Of a stretch of 64,000 nt of DNA, positions 34,400 through 42,148 are shown one piece after another. Within the stretch, counting starts at the first letter, position 1, and each line of letters opens with the position of its first letter. This DNA is from Clostridia bacterium. Its GTDB lineage: Bacteria; Bacillota_A; Clostridia; Oscillospirales; CAG-272. The notes under the pieces were generated by a model. The model was given only the letters and a program-made list of their open reading frames with translations. It had not been told where the DNA came from and did no database searches. The DNA lies in the NCBI GenBank assembly GCA_017466455.1, contig JAFTUD010000010.1:65596-129595 (forward strand), given 5' to 3'. A program made the translations under genes and the position numbers.

Positions 34400-36889
34400 T
34401 TAGTCCATAACTACATATACAGGGTTTTCGGAAACATTGATCTTAACCTTTCCGCCGGTAACAGTAAGGTCAGAGGATACGCCGTCGATGTCCTCATCAA
34501 CTGCCTCAATAAGAGTAGCGCTTGTTCCGTTTACTGCAAGCTCAAAGTTTGCAACCTTTGTTCCGTCCTGTGTTGGGCACCAAACAGCGTAAGCAATCTT
34601 GCCATCTGCATTCTTGTACTCGTATACCCAAACATCGTCACGACCTGTATTGATCTCTCTTTGGAATGTGTAATCGCCAAGAGTGTTCTTAAGTGTGTAG
34701 ATGTAGTAGTAGGAATCCTTGTAGTATTCCTTACCGTCCTCAAATCCAACAACTCCGCATGTACCGTACTTACCAACTGCATATCTGTCATCAGATACAT
34801 CCTCGCACATGTACATTGTAGCCTTGTCAATTCCGCAGGATGAGAAGAGGAGATATGCACGAACAAGCCACATAGCCTGAACCTGATGGTTTGTATACTC
34901 GCCGTAAGCGTGAGCTGATGTCATTGTTTCATAGCTTTGGTTTGTATCCCAACCGAACTCAGTGAGCCAAACCTCTTTATCAGGATAATACTTATCTCTG
35001 AATTCAATAAGTCCCGACATAGCATCAACCATGTTGTAGTATTCGGGAGATACACCAACCTGAATGTACTCGCCATTCATTGCGAAGGTGTTAGAGAAGT
35101 AGCAGTGAACATTGAATGCGTCCATAGCGATTGAACCGTCGCTACGGTTAGCCTTAAGCCAGTAGCACATGCTTGATACATATCTACCGCCGATACCTGC
35201 AAGACCTGCCATTGCAACCTTCATGTTGGGGTCGCCGTTTATAGCGCCAAGGTGATAGCCTGAATCAGTCTTAGAAGAAACCATTGTCTTTTCATGTCCG
35301 TCATAAGCGGCTGACTGAAGTGCAGCAAGCTGATACGGAACCATTCCGAGCTGGTCCTCACCGTTAGGCTCGTTACCGAACTCAAGCCACTTAACTGTTC
35401 CCGCACCCGCAGAGTTTGTAGCAGTTGCAGTATGCGCTCTTAGAACGCTAAGAACATCAGTAGATGTATTTGTACCATAGCGCGCTGAGTAAGCGAACAT
35501 ATGGTCAGCATAGATGTAGTAAACATCGGGATTGAACTTTTCAAAATATCCAACTGCTGGATAGTTGCCGTCTTCCTTTACAGGCAAGCCGTTGTCGTCA
35601 ACCTTTCTTGCTACCTCGTAGTTAGGCCACTGGAAGCAAGGGATAACGAGAATTCCGGCGCTTGAGTATTCCTTGTACTTAGCGTCAAAGTTACCCATTG
35701 TACCGTTAAAGATGTTAGACTTACCGGGGTAAGATCTGTCGTTGTATGACCAACCGAAGTTGTGGTACTCACGCATTACGGTTGTGCAAAGGATTGACTT
35801 TGTAGGAGTGTTACCACCACCGATAGCAACAAATCCGCACATACCCATCATTTCGCCCATGGTAGGAAGCTCGCGTCTTTCGGTAGCGATAGGATCGCCC
35901 TCACCGCTTTGATAACCGAATACAGCAATCTCGTTAGGAGCCTTGCCGTCGTTGAATACTACCTGAACATATCTTGCCTCGGCATCAACCTCAACGGTAT
36001 TCCAGTTCTTGTTAAGTCTGTTTGAGCCGTCGCTTGAAAATTCATAGTAGCCGTCCCACTCGCTGTTTTCGGCATTGAAGTTAACCTCATCCTTAGCCCA
36101 TCTGATGGTTACAGTGTACTCCTCGGGAACATCCTTATAGTGGATCTTAACCTTTGTAACCTGATGCATGTACTCAAGGTCAACGATAGGGTAGAGAAGC
36201 ATTCCAACCTTACCGTTCTTGTTGTTCTCACCGTCAGGGTTGAGTGTTCCATCGTTGTTCTTTTCGGGATTGTAGAGAACACCGATATTTGTTTCAGGGA
36301 AGTAGAATGGATTGTCAAGCTCTGCCTGCTCATCAAAGAGCTTGGAGAAATCTCTTAGAGATTCGCCGTGGTAAACATTGAAAATCGAGCCTGTATAATC
36401 AATAGGAATAGGAAGGTCGCCACCTGCGCGAACAGAGTGAACAAGACCGCTTAAATTGCCCTTAGTCGATCTTACGGCAATGTAGTAAGCATCGTCAAGT
36501 GAAGCTACGATGTCCTTAATCTCGGCAGTAATTTCTCTTGTACCGCTGATCTTAACATTTGTAGCCTTAGTAGCCTGCTCAAAGTTCTCTGCGGTAATAG
36601 GATTCTCGCTATATCTGATATCATAGCTAAGACCGCTAACATATACATTGAACTTAACAGTTACTGAGCTTGAGCCGATTTCCGAAACTCTAAGGTAGTA
36701 AATGTTGTCAATAGCAGTTGATGAGGCTGACGGAAGGTTGCCACCACCGCTTTCGCTTTCTCCGCCCGAGCTCTCGCCCTCGGAGCTTTCTGTGTCGTCA
36801 CCGGGGCCCTCGCATGAGCACGATGCCATAAACAGGCATGAGAGTGCAAGAAGCATTGCGAGAACGACTAACAAAATCTTCTTTTTCAT
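34400..36889 (-). CDS. exported clan GH-A-like glycoside hydrolase with FN3-like domain, lipoprotein
   Basis: An 829-residue lipoprotein (signal ending MASC, cysteine about residue 24) with a Ser/Glu/Gly-rich linker to about residue 55. A fibronectin-III-like domain covers about 58-160, a discoidin-like domain about 175-340 (VQVVFNDGKAPNEIAVFGY), then the barrel with KWLEFGNEPNGED (acid/base candidate) and VWLTEFGWDTNQSYE (nucleophile candidate), and a beta domain ending in NVSENPVYVVMD. It is the longest member of the trio, transcribed convergently to the other two. Upstream it has a TTGTGCAA operator-like repeat shared with the LRR gene at 19139 but no poly-G run. Confidence 0.73.
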   Translation of the reverse strand: MKKKILLVVLAMLLALSCLFMASCSCEGPGDDTESSEGESSGGESESGGGNLPSASSTAIDNIYYLRVSEIGSSSVTVKFNVYVSGLSYDIRYSENPITAENFEQATKATNVKISGTREITAEIKDIVASLDDAYYIAVRSTKGNLSGLVHSVRAGGDLPIPIDYTGSIFNVYHGESLRDFSKLFDEQAELDNPFYFPETNIGVLYNPEKNNDGTLNPDGENNKNGKVGMLLYPIVDLEYMHQVTKVKIHYKDVPEEYTVTIRWAKDEVNFNAENSEWDGYYEFSSDGSNRLNKNWNTVEVDAEARYVQVVFNDGKAPNEIAVFGYQSGEGDPIATERRELPTMGEMMGMCGFVAIGGGNTPTKSILCTTVMREYHNFGWSYNDRSYPGKSNIFNGTMGNFDAKYKEYSSAGILVIPCFQWPNYEVARKVDDNGLPVKEDGNYPAVGYFEKFNPDVYYIYADHMFAYSARYGTNTSTDVLSVLRAHTATATNSAGAGTVKWLEFGNEPNGEDQLGMVPYQLAALQSAAYDGHEKTMVSSKTDSGYHLGAINGDPNMKVAMAGLAGIGGRYVSSMCYWLKANRSDGSIAMDAFNVHCYFSNTFAMNGEYIQVGVSPEYYNMVDAMSGLIEFRDKYYPDKEVWLTEFGWDTNQSYETMTSAHAYGEYTNHQVQAMWLVRAYLLFSSCGIDKATMYMCEDVSDDRYAVGKYGTCGVVGFEDGKEYYKDSYYYIYTLKNTLGDYTFQREINTGRDDVWVYEYKNADGKIAYAVWCPTQDGTKVANFELAVNGTSATLIEAVDEDIDGVSSDLTVTGGKVKINVSENPVYVVMD

Positions 36890-36948
36890 TGTGTTCCTCC
36901 AAATGGAAATTTTTTAAAGCGTAGTAATTGCTTATTATTACATTATAT

Positions 36949-36977
36949 ATATTACACCATTTGAAGACATTTGTCAA
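36949..36977 (-). promoter_or_regulatory. promoter of the third glycosidase-like gene
   Basis: TTGACA (36977-36972) and TAATAT (36954-36949) on the minus strand, 17 bases apart; the ATG at 36889 has GGAGG upstream. Confidence 0.72.
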
Positions 36978-37026
36978 GGCAATTTTAAACAAAATCACAT
37001 TGAATTTGTAAATAATTATTCTGTAT

Positions 37027-37043
37027 TTGTGCAACTTGCACAT
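37027..37043 (-). promoter_or_regulatory. TGTGCAA inverted repeat, operator-like
   Basis: TTGTGCAA-C-TTGCACAT lies 50 bases upstream of the -35 box. The surrounding 30 bases resemble 19231-19262, upstream of an LRR gene, including a following GGCTGTT. It may be a shared regulator site. Confidence 0.55.
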
Positions 37044-37110
37044 AAAATCACGGCTGTTTTTGGGCAAGATGTCAATTCAATCCTTTTTATGCCTTTGAAA
37101 AAACATCGTT

Positions 37111-37662
37111 TCATTCTACCTCGTTATCAATCGGCGGAGAGTAAAGCGAGTCAAAGCAGTCAATTTGATATCTTGTGTCATACCTCACCCCGATTATGTG
37201 AATTAGTCTGAGATTTGCGTAATCATACTCCGAAAGTGGCTTATCAAGCGCATCGTTTGAGTTGGCGCAAATATAAATCTCACCGTCGCGGATTTCGCTT
37301 ATTATGATTGTATGGTAAAAATCGCCCTCATCATTTTGAAGCTGAATAATGTCACCAATTTGCGCCCTCTCAAGCGGAGCCTCAACCCCAAACGGACCGA
37401 CATCGGTGTTTTGAGTCATAAAATTGTAAAAGAAGTCAACCCCCGTCCATGAGGCGCTCCTTCTATTAGTGGAAAGATAATACCAACCGTAAATAGGCGT
37501 GTAATTCATAACACAGCTTCCCGCTAACACACATTGAGAAACAAAATTTGTGCAATTTCCGCCAATCCCCGCAAAAGAGAAGAAAAGCGGATTTCTCACA
37601 AGCGCGTATTTTCGTGCATAAAGCACCGCCCTCTCTCGCTCGTAGCCCTTTTCAAGAATCAT
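37111..37662 (-). CDS. putative amidase domain protein (Amidase_6 type)
   Basis: A 183-residue protein matching the Amidase_6 pattern: YERERAVLYARKYALVRNP, then the nucleophile cysteine in GGNCTNFVSQCVLAG (about residue 37), W-rich middle, and the histidine in GDFYHTIIISE. Members are NlpC/P60-like or CHAP-like cysteine peptidases/amidases, often cell-wall associated. No signal peptide is present here, so it may act inside or be released otherwise. The ATG at 37662 follows a GGGGGTG stretch. It is adjacent to a large repeat element on the upstream side. Confidence 0.82.
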   Translation of the reverse strand: MILEKGYERERAVLYARKYALVRNPLFFSFAGIGGNCTNFVSQCVLAGSCVMNYTPIYGWYYLSTNRRSASWTGVDFFYNFMTQNTDVGPFGVEAPLERAQIGDIIQLQNDEGDFYHTIIISEIRDGEIYICANSNDALDKPLSEYDYANLRLIHIIGVRYDTRYQIDCFDSLYSPPIDNEVE

Positions 37663-37696
37663 ATTTTCACCCCCATAATAATATTCTATGACTGAA

Positions 37697-37927
37697 CGCC
37701 ATTATTGCTAACGCAAATTCTTCATTCCAAACTCCGCACTCCGAACTCCGAATTCCGAACTCCGAATTCCGAACTCCGAATTCCGAATTTGCGTTAGCAC
37801 CATTCCGCATTGCGACTCCCTACGGTCGCGTGCATGGCTACCACCATCCAATCACACTTCGCCAAGGCTCGTGTTCTTGGGGTGTTCGCTCATCCGCACT
37901 CCGCATTTGCGTTAGCACTATTCCGCC
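37697..37927 (-). repeat. dispersed repeat element with 14-bp tandem repeats inside an inverted repeat
   Basis: A perfect 14-bp inverted pair, GCTAACGCAAATTC (37707-37720) and GAATTTGCGTTAGC (37785-37798), flanks three tandem copies of CCGAACTCCGAATT (37741-37782). The reverse core follows: GCGACTCCCTACGGTCGC, TGCATGGCTACCACCATCC, CGTGTTCTTGGGGTGTTC and another TTTGCGTTAGCAC. It ends only about 8 bases before the ribosome binding site of the PiT gene. Confidence 0.87.
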
Positions 37928-37945
37928 TCGGTAGAAAGGAGTCTT

Positions 37946-38866
37946 ATGATTTTTCCGATTTTATTGCTTTGCGCTCTTACATTTCTAAACGGATTTACCG
38001 ATGCGCCAAATTCTATCGCAACCGCAGTCGCAACAAATGCCCTTAGCATGAAAAGAGCGTGCGTGCTGTCCGCCGTTTGCAACCTTGCGGGGCTGTGCAT
38101 GAGCCTCTTTATCGGCATGCCGATAGCAAGAGCAATTTTTGAGGTGGCAGACCTTACAAGTGACCCTGTGCCCGCAGTCAGCGCATCTCTTTTAGCGGTG
38201 ATAAGCGTGTCAATCCTTGCGTGGATTTTCGCAATGCCCTCAAGCGAAAGCCACGCGCTTGTCGCCTCAATAGCAGGAGTAAGCCTTGCGGTAACGGGCA
38301 AAATCAACCTTATCCCCTTCGTTAAAATCATAGTGTATATGCTCCTGTCATGCCTCTTGTCCGCCCTCGCCTCATATGTCATTTTAAAGGCGATTAGAAA
38401 AAAGCGCCTTCCGTATAAGCGCCTTCAAATCCTCGCTTGCTCCGCCACCTCACTTGCCCACGGGGCACAGGACGGACAAAAGCTCGTTGGAGTTATGCTT
38501 TTTCTTGTCGGTAGCGGACAAAGGCAAACGCTTCAGGCATGCGTATGCGTCGCCTTTTTCCTCTTTGTCGGCACAGTTGCAGGCGGTGGAAAAATTACGG
38601 AAATGATGGGAAACGGAATTTGCCGTCTGAATGAAAAAAGCGCCCTTGCAAGCGATACATGTGCCACTCTGTGTTTGATTTTATGCTCAATTTTCGGCTT
38701 CGCGGTAAGCACAAGCAATGTAAAAGCCTGCTCCATTTTAGGAGCAGGCTTAGCTGATGGTGTAATTGTGAATTATAAATCCGTTGCGAAAATAGCTCTT
38801 GTCGCGCTTGCGACCGTGCCGGCATCAATTCTGCTGAGCGTGCTTTATTTCCGCCTTTTCAGCTGA
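37946..38866 (+). CDS. PiT family inorganic phosphate transporter
   Basis: A 306-residue integral membrane protein of the PiT family (phosphate import driven by protons or sodium). The family motif appears twice in modified form: NGFTDAPNSIATAVATNAL near residue 15 and AHGAQDGQKLVGVMLF in the second half, with about nine hydrophobic segments. It is short compared with E. coli PitA (499), as is common in Clostridia. GAAAGGAG precedes the ATG by 5 bases. No PhoU-like partner is adjacent. It faces rluA convergently, and a hairpin inside its 3' end may terminate rluA transcription. Confidence 0.88.
   Translation: MIFPILLLCALTFLNGFTDAPNSIATAVATNALSMKRACVLSAVCNLAGLCMSLFIGMPIARAIFEVADLTSDPVPAVSASLLAVISVSILAWIFAMPSSESHALVASIAGVSLAVTGKINLIPFVKIIVYMLLSCLLSALASYVILKAIRKKRLPYKRLQILACSATSLAHGAQDGQKLVGVMLFLVGSGQRQTLQACVCVAFFLFVGTVAGGGKITEMMGNGICRLNEKSALASDTCATLCLILCSIFGFAVSTSNVKACSILGAGLADGVIVNYKSVAKIALVALATVPASILLSVLYFRLFS
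38724..38751 (-). terminator. hairpin inside the PiT gene, probable terminator for rluA
   Basis: AAGCCTGCTCC and GGAGCAGGCTT form a perfect 11-bp stem with a 6-base loop. On the minus strand it is followed by TTTTAC, so it fits a terminator for the convergent rluA gene about 120 bases after its stop. Confidence 0.6.
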
Positions 38867-38869
38867 AAA

Positions 38870-39529
38870 TCAAGACAAAATCCCCTCAAAATCAAACACT
38901 CCCCACGCCTTACATACATCAAAGCGCGGATTAGAGCGAAATTCCATTTTCTTGCCCGTTTTCGGGTGAGCAAAGGAAAGATAGCAGGAGTGTAGCGCGA
39001 TTTTGTCATTGTCCTTAGCTCCGTATTTTCCGTCACCGTAAAGAGGAAACGCGCGTGAGGAAAGCTGTGCCCTTATCTGATGCGTTCTTCCCGTAATCAG
39101 ATGAATTTTAAGAAGCGAAAGCTCCGCCTCACCCAAAAATCCCCGACCAAGTGTGCGAAATTCAAGCCTTGCTTCCTTAGCACCGCCCCTTTTCGCAGGG
39201 CGCACAAAGGATTTGTTCCTTAGCGAGTCGTGAAAGAGAAAGTCAACCATTTCACCGCTATTTTCGGTGTGACCATGACAAACGGCGAAATATTCCTTGT
39301 CAAGCGTGCGATTTGCTACCTGCATGCTAAGTGCAGAGGCACTCTCCTGATTTAGGGCGTAAACGATAAGCCCCGTTGTCGTAACATCAAGCCTGTGAAC
39401 AGGAAAGACCTCTTTCCCAGTCCTTTGAAAAAGAATATCAATCATATTTTCCCCACTGCTTTTTTGCGAGGAAACGCCGTAATCCTTTTCACATACCGCA
39501 ATATCATTATCTAAATATAAGATTTCCAT
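38870..39529 (-). CDS. RluA family pseudouridine synthase
   Basis: A 219-residue pseudouridine synthase that isomerises uridine in rRNA or tRNA. The catalytic aspartate is in HRLDVTTTGLIV (about residue 47), with LDKEYFAVCHG and the C-terminal LITGRTHQIRAQL and GDGKYG motifs. There is no S4 domain, so it belongs to the short RluA group; the target base cannot be told. A remnant of the dispersed repeat (ATTCCGCACTCCGAATTTTG, 39528-39547) directly touches its start codon. Confidence 0.9.
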   Translation of the reverse strand: MEILYLDNDIAVCEKDYGVSSQKSSGENMIDILFQRTGKEVFPVHRLDVTTTGLIVYALNQESASALSMQVANRTLDKEYFAVCHGHTENSGEMVDFLFHDSLRNKSFVRPAKRGGAKEARLEFRTLGRGFLGEAELSLLKIHLITGRTHQIRAQLSSRAFPLYGDGKYGAKDNDKIALHSCYLSFAHPKTGKKMEFRSNPRFDVCKAWGVFDFEGILS

Positions 39530-39550
39530 TCCGCACTCCGAATTTTGAAT

Positions 39551-39579
39551 AAAGCAGGAAAGGCTTCCTTTCCTGCTTT
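39551..39579 (-). terminator. terminator of gpmI
   Basis: AAAGCAGGAAAGG and CCTTTCCTGCTTT form a perfect 13-bp stem with a CTT loop, 7 bases past the gpmI stop. The following T run is short. Confidence 0.75.
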
Positions 39580-39585
39580 GGTTAA

Positions 39586-41235
39586 TTATTTAATTTTAAT
39601 AATTGACTCGTCCCACATGCAAGGAGCATCGTAGCCAAGAAGATTTACAACAGTTGCCGCAACATTTGAAAGTCCGAAATTGCCCTCATCGGCCTTGACT
39701 TCGTACTTGTCAGCATAGAAGTTGTCGTAAATAATGCAAGGAACAGGATTTAGAGTATGGCTTGTCTTAGCCTTGTATTTTCCGTCCTTACCAACCTTAG
39801 CAACACCCTTCTTATCAACCTCGTACATCTCATCGGCATTTCCGTGGTCAGCTGTAATAACCGCAACGCCGTGTAGCTCATCAACAACATCAAGCAGACG
39901 CTTTAATTGAAGGTCAAGCGCTTCCATTGAGCAACGGGTAGCCAAAAGGTTGCCTGTGTGACCAACCATGTCGCCATTAGGGAAGTTTACTCTTAGGCAG
40001 TCGTACTTGCCACTTCTTAGGCACTCAATTAGCTTGTCAGTAATCTCCGCACACTTCATCCAAGGTCTTTGCTCAAACGGAACAACATCGGATAATACCT
40101 CGATGTATGTTTCAAGCTCCTCACTGAACTTGCCACTCTTGTTTCCGTTCCAGAAGTAGGTAACATGTCCGTACTTTTGTGTTTCGGAAATAGCAAGCTG
40201 TGAAACGCCTGTATCAGTAAGATACTCGCCCATAGTGTTAGTAATCTCGGGTGGGTTTACAAGATATCTTGAAGGAATGTGAAGGTCGCCGTCGTATTCG
40301 AGCATGCCCGCATAAACAACCTTAGGATAGCGTACCCTGTCAAACTTATCAAAATCAGCATCGTCAAACGCCTTTGAAATCTCAATAGAACGGTCACCGC
40401 GGAAGTTGTAGAAGATTACACTGTCGCCGTCGTTAATGGTTCCGACAGGCACTCCGTCCTTAGCAATAACAAACGGCGGAAGGTCTTGGTCAATAACCTT
40501 GTATTCCTCTCTGTATGTCTCAATAGCCTTCTTAGCACAGCAGAACTGTCTGCCCTCGCCAAGAACATGAGTCTTCCAGCCGTCCTCAACCATCTTCCAG
40601 TTAGCCTCATATCTGTCCATGGTGATAACCATTCTTCCGCCACCGGATGCAATCATAATGTCAAAGGACTCATCTCTTAGTGAGGTAAGAAATTCCTCAA
40701 ACGGCTCAATATAATCAAGCGCGCTTGTCTCACCAACATCACGGCCGTCAATAAGAGTGTGAATGCGAACACGGCAAACGCCCTCGCTCTTAGCCTGCTT
40801 AATCATAGCCTTAAGGTGATCAATGTGAGAATGGACATTTCCGTCAGAGAAAAGACCGATAAAGTGGAGTGTGCTGTTATTGTCCTTAACACCCGAAACA
40901 ATAGCCTTCCATGCGTCAGATGCGAACATTTTTCCGTTTTCAATAGATTGAGAAACAAGCTTAGCGCCCTGTGCGAAAACCTGTCCCGAGCCAAGAGCAT
41001 TGTGACCAACCTCGGAGTTGCCCATGTCGTCATCACCGGGAAGACCAACTGCTGTTCCGTGCGCCTTGAGCTTTACCCAAGGATATTTCTCCATAAGATA
41101 ATCAAGAGTAGGAGTGTATGCGCTTGTTACCGCATTACCAACCCCCTCGGGAGCAATACCAACGCCGTCCATAACGATAGTAAGAACAGGACCGGTAACT
41201 CCAACTGATTTTTTAAGTTTGTTTAGCTTTGCCAT
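39586..41235 (-). CDS. gpmI: 2,3-bisphosphoglycerate-independent phosphoglycerate mutase
   Basis: Glycolytic interconversion of 3- and 2-phosphoglycerate by a manganese enzyme of the alkaline phosphatase superfamily. The 549 residues include TIVMDGVGI at the N-terminus (metal Asp), the phosphoserine region DDDMGNSEVGHNALGSG (about 65-81), NFRGDRSIEISKAF and VITADHGNADEM near 445-456. I start at ATG 41235 with AAGGAG 8 bases upstream; the TTG six bases earlier would be too close to it. A 5'UTR hairpin (ACGGACA..TGTCCGT, 41282-41301) precedes it. Confidence 0.96.
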   Translation of the reverse strand: MAKLNKLKKSVGVTGPVLTIVMDGVGIAPEGVGNAVTSAYTPTLDYLMEKYPWVKLKAHGTAVGLPGDDDMGNSEVGHNALGSGQVFAQGAKLVSQSIENGKMFASDAWKAIVSGVKDNNSTLHFIGLFSDGNVHSHIDHLKAMIKQAKSEGVCRVRIHTLIDGRDVGETSALDYIEPFEEFLTSLRDESFDIMIASGGGRMVITMDRYEANWKMVEDGWKTHVLGEGRQFCCAKKAIETYREEYKVIDQDLPPFVIAKDGVPVGTINDGDSVIFYNFRGDRSIEISKAFDDADFDKFDRVRYPKVVYAGMLEYDGDLHIPSRYLVNPPEITNTMGEYLTDTGVSQLAISETQKYGHVTYFWNGNKSGKFSEELETYIEVLSDVVPFEQRPWMKCAEITDKLIECLRSGKYDCLRVNFPNGDMVGHTGNLLATRCSMEALDLQLKRLLDVVDELHGVAVITADHGNADEMYEVDKKGVAKVGKDGKYKAKTSHTLNPVPCIIYDNFYADKYEVKADEGNFGLSNVAATVVNLLGYDAPCMWDESIIKIK

Positions 41236-41352
41236 TTCCAAAACTCCTTCAAAATATAATAATTTTTTATATCTAAGTTAGACGGACAAGAATATGTCCG
41301 TAATCATTGTACCACAAAAATATGAATAAATTGTGAACAAACGCAAAAAATA

Positions 41353-41381
41353 TTGATATTTTTTAAATATAGTGATAAAAT
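41353..41381 (+). promoter_or_regulatory. promoter of the DUF436 gene
   Basis: TTGATA (41353-41358) and TAAAAT (41376-41381) with 17 bases between, about 75 bases upstream of the ATG. This shows that the open frame upstream of the ATG at 41458 is not coding. Confidence 0.68.
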
Positions 41382-41457
41382 AGCCTTGCAAGGAGATAAA
41401 ATTCTCCAAAAATCCGCAAAAAATGAGAAATTATCAAAATCCGAAGGGAGAGCTTTT

Positions 41458-41997
41458 ATGAATATAAAGGAGCAAGCGCAATTAGCGGTAAAGGAGCTGA
41501 TTGAAATAGCTAAGCTTGAAAAGGGCGATATTTTAGTAGTAGGCTGTTCAACAAGCGAGGTTACAGGCGCGAAAATCGGAACAAACTCCGACCCCGACAC
41601 CGCCGAGGAGCTTTTCAAGGGAATAATGTCCGCCCTGAAACCAAAGGGAATATACCTCGCAGTTCAATGCTGTGAGCATCTTAACCGTGCAATCGTAGTA
41701 GAAAAGGACGCTGTGCCATATGCCGAAAGGGTAAATGTAATCCCACAAAAAAAGGCAGGTGGCTCACTTGCAACCGTTGCTTATAATAATTTCAAATGTC
41801 CCGTTGTAATTGAGGAAATCAAGGCAGACGCAGGCATTGACATCGGTGGCACGCTTATCGGTATGCACCTTAAAAAGGTAGCTGTGCCCGTGCGCCTTAG
41901 CATAAATAAAATAGGCGAGGCAAATATCCTCTGCGCCCGCACCCGCCCCAAGTTCATCGGTGGCGAAAGAGCAGTTTATAATAAGGATATAATGTAA
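41458..41997 (+). CDS. DUF436 / UPF0340 family protein (YwlG-like)
   Basis: A 179-residue protein of the conserved Firmicutes family UPF0340 (TIGR01440). Typical blocks are ILVVGCSTSEVTGAKIG, GIYLAVQCCEHLNRAIV, KAGGSLATVAYN and IGMHLKKVAVPVR. Function unproven; it is often near serine hydroxymethyltransferase or phosphatase genes. The ATG at 41458 has GAAGGGAG 7 bases upstream. Confidence 0.92.
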   Translation: MNIKEQAQLAVKELIEIAKLEKGDILVVGCSTSEVTGAKIGTNSDPDTAEELFKGIMSALKPKGIYLAVQCCEHLNRAIVVEKDAVPYAERVNVIPQKKAGGSLATVAYNNFKCPVVIEEIKADAGIDIGGTLIGMHLKKVAVPVRLSINKIGEANILCARTRPKFIGGERAVYNKDIM

Positions 41998-42060
41998 CAA
42001 AAGCGCAACCCCAAAATCCTAACCCCCAAAAATCCCCAAAAACCAACCCCAAAAAACCCA

Positions 42061-42084
42061 AAAAGCAGGCAACCGCCTGCTTTT
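42061..42084 (+). terminator. terminator of the DUF436 gene
   Basis: AAAAGCAGGC and GCCTGCTTTT form a 10-bp stem with an AACC loop followed by T. The preceding 60 bases are a C/A-rich, nearly G-free stretch. Confidence 0.88.
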
Positions 42085-42094
42085 TATATTAGCC

Positions 42095-42123
42095 TTGATT
42101 TTCCTTACATAGTATGATAAAAT
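42095..42123 (+). promoter_or_regulatory. promoter of the alkaline phosphatase gene
   Basis: TTGATT (42095-42100) and TAAAAT (42118-42123) with 17 bases between, 25 bases upstream of the start codon; AAAGGGGG serves as ribosome binding site. Confidence 0.68.
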
Positions 42124-42148
42124 AAATAAAAAAGCAAAGGGGGATTTT

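Noticed and set aside
37810..38046. Open frame of 78 codons on the plus strand
   Set aside because: Reads through the repeat core and then the PiT gene in another frame.
41353..41457. N-terminal extension of the DUF436 protein
   Set aside because: The extension covers a TTGATA-17-TAAAAT promoter; the ATG at 41458 has a proper ribosome binding site.
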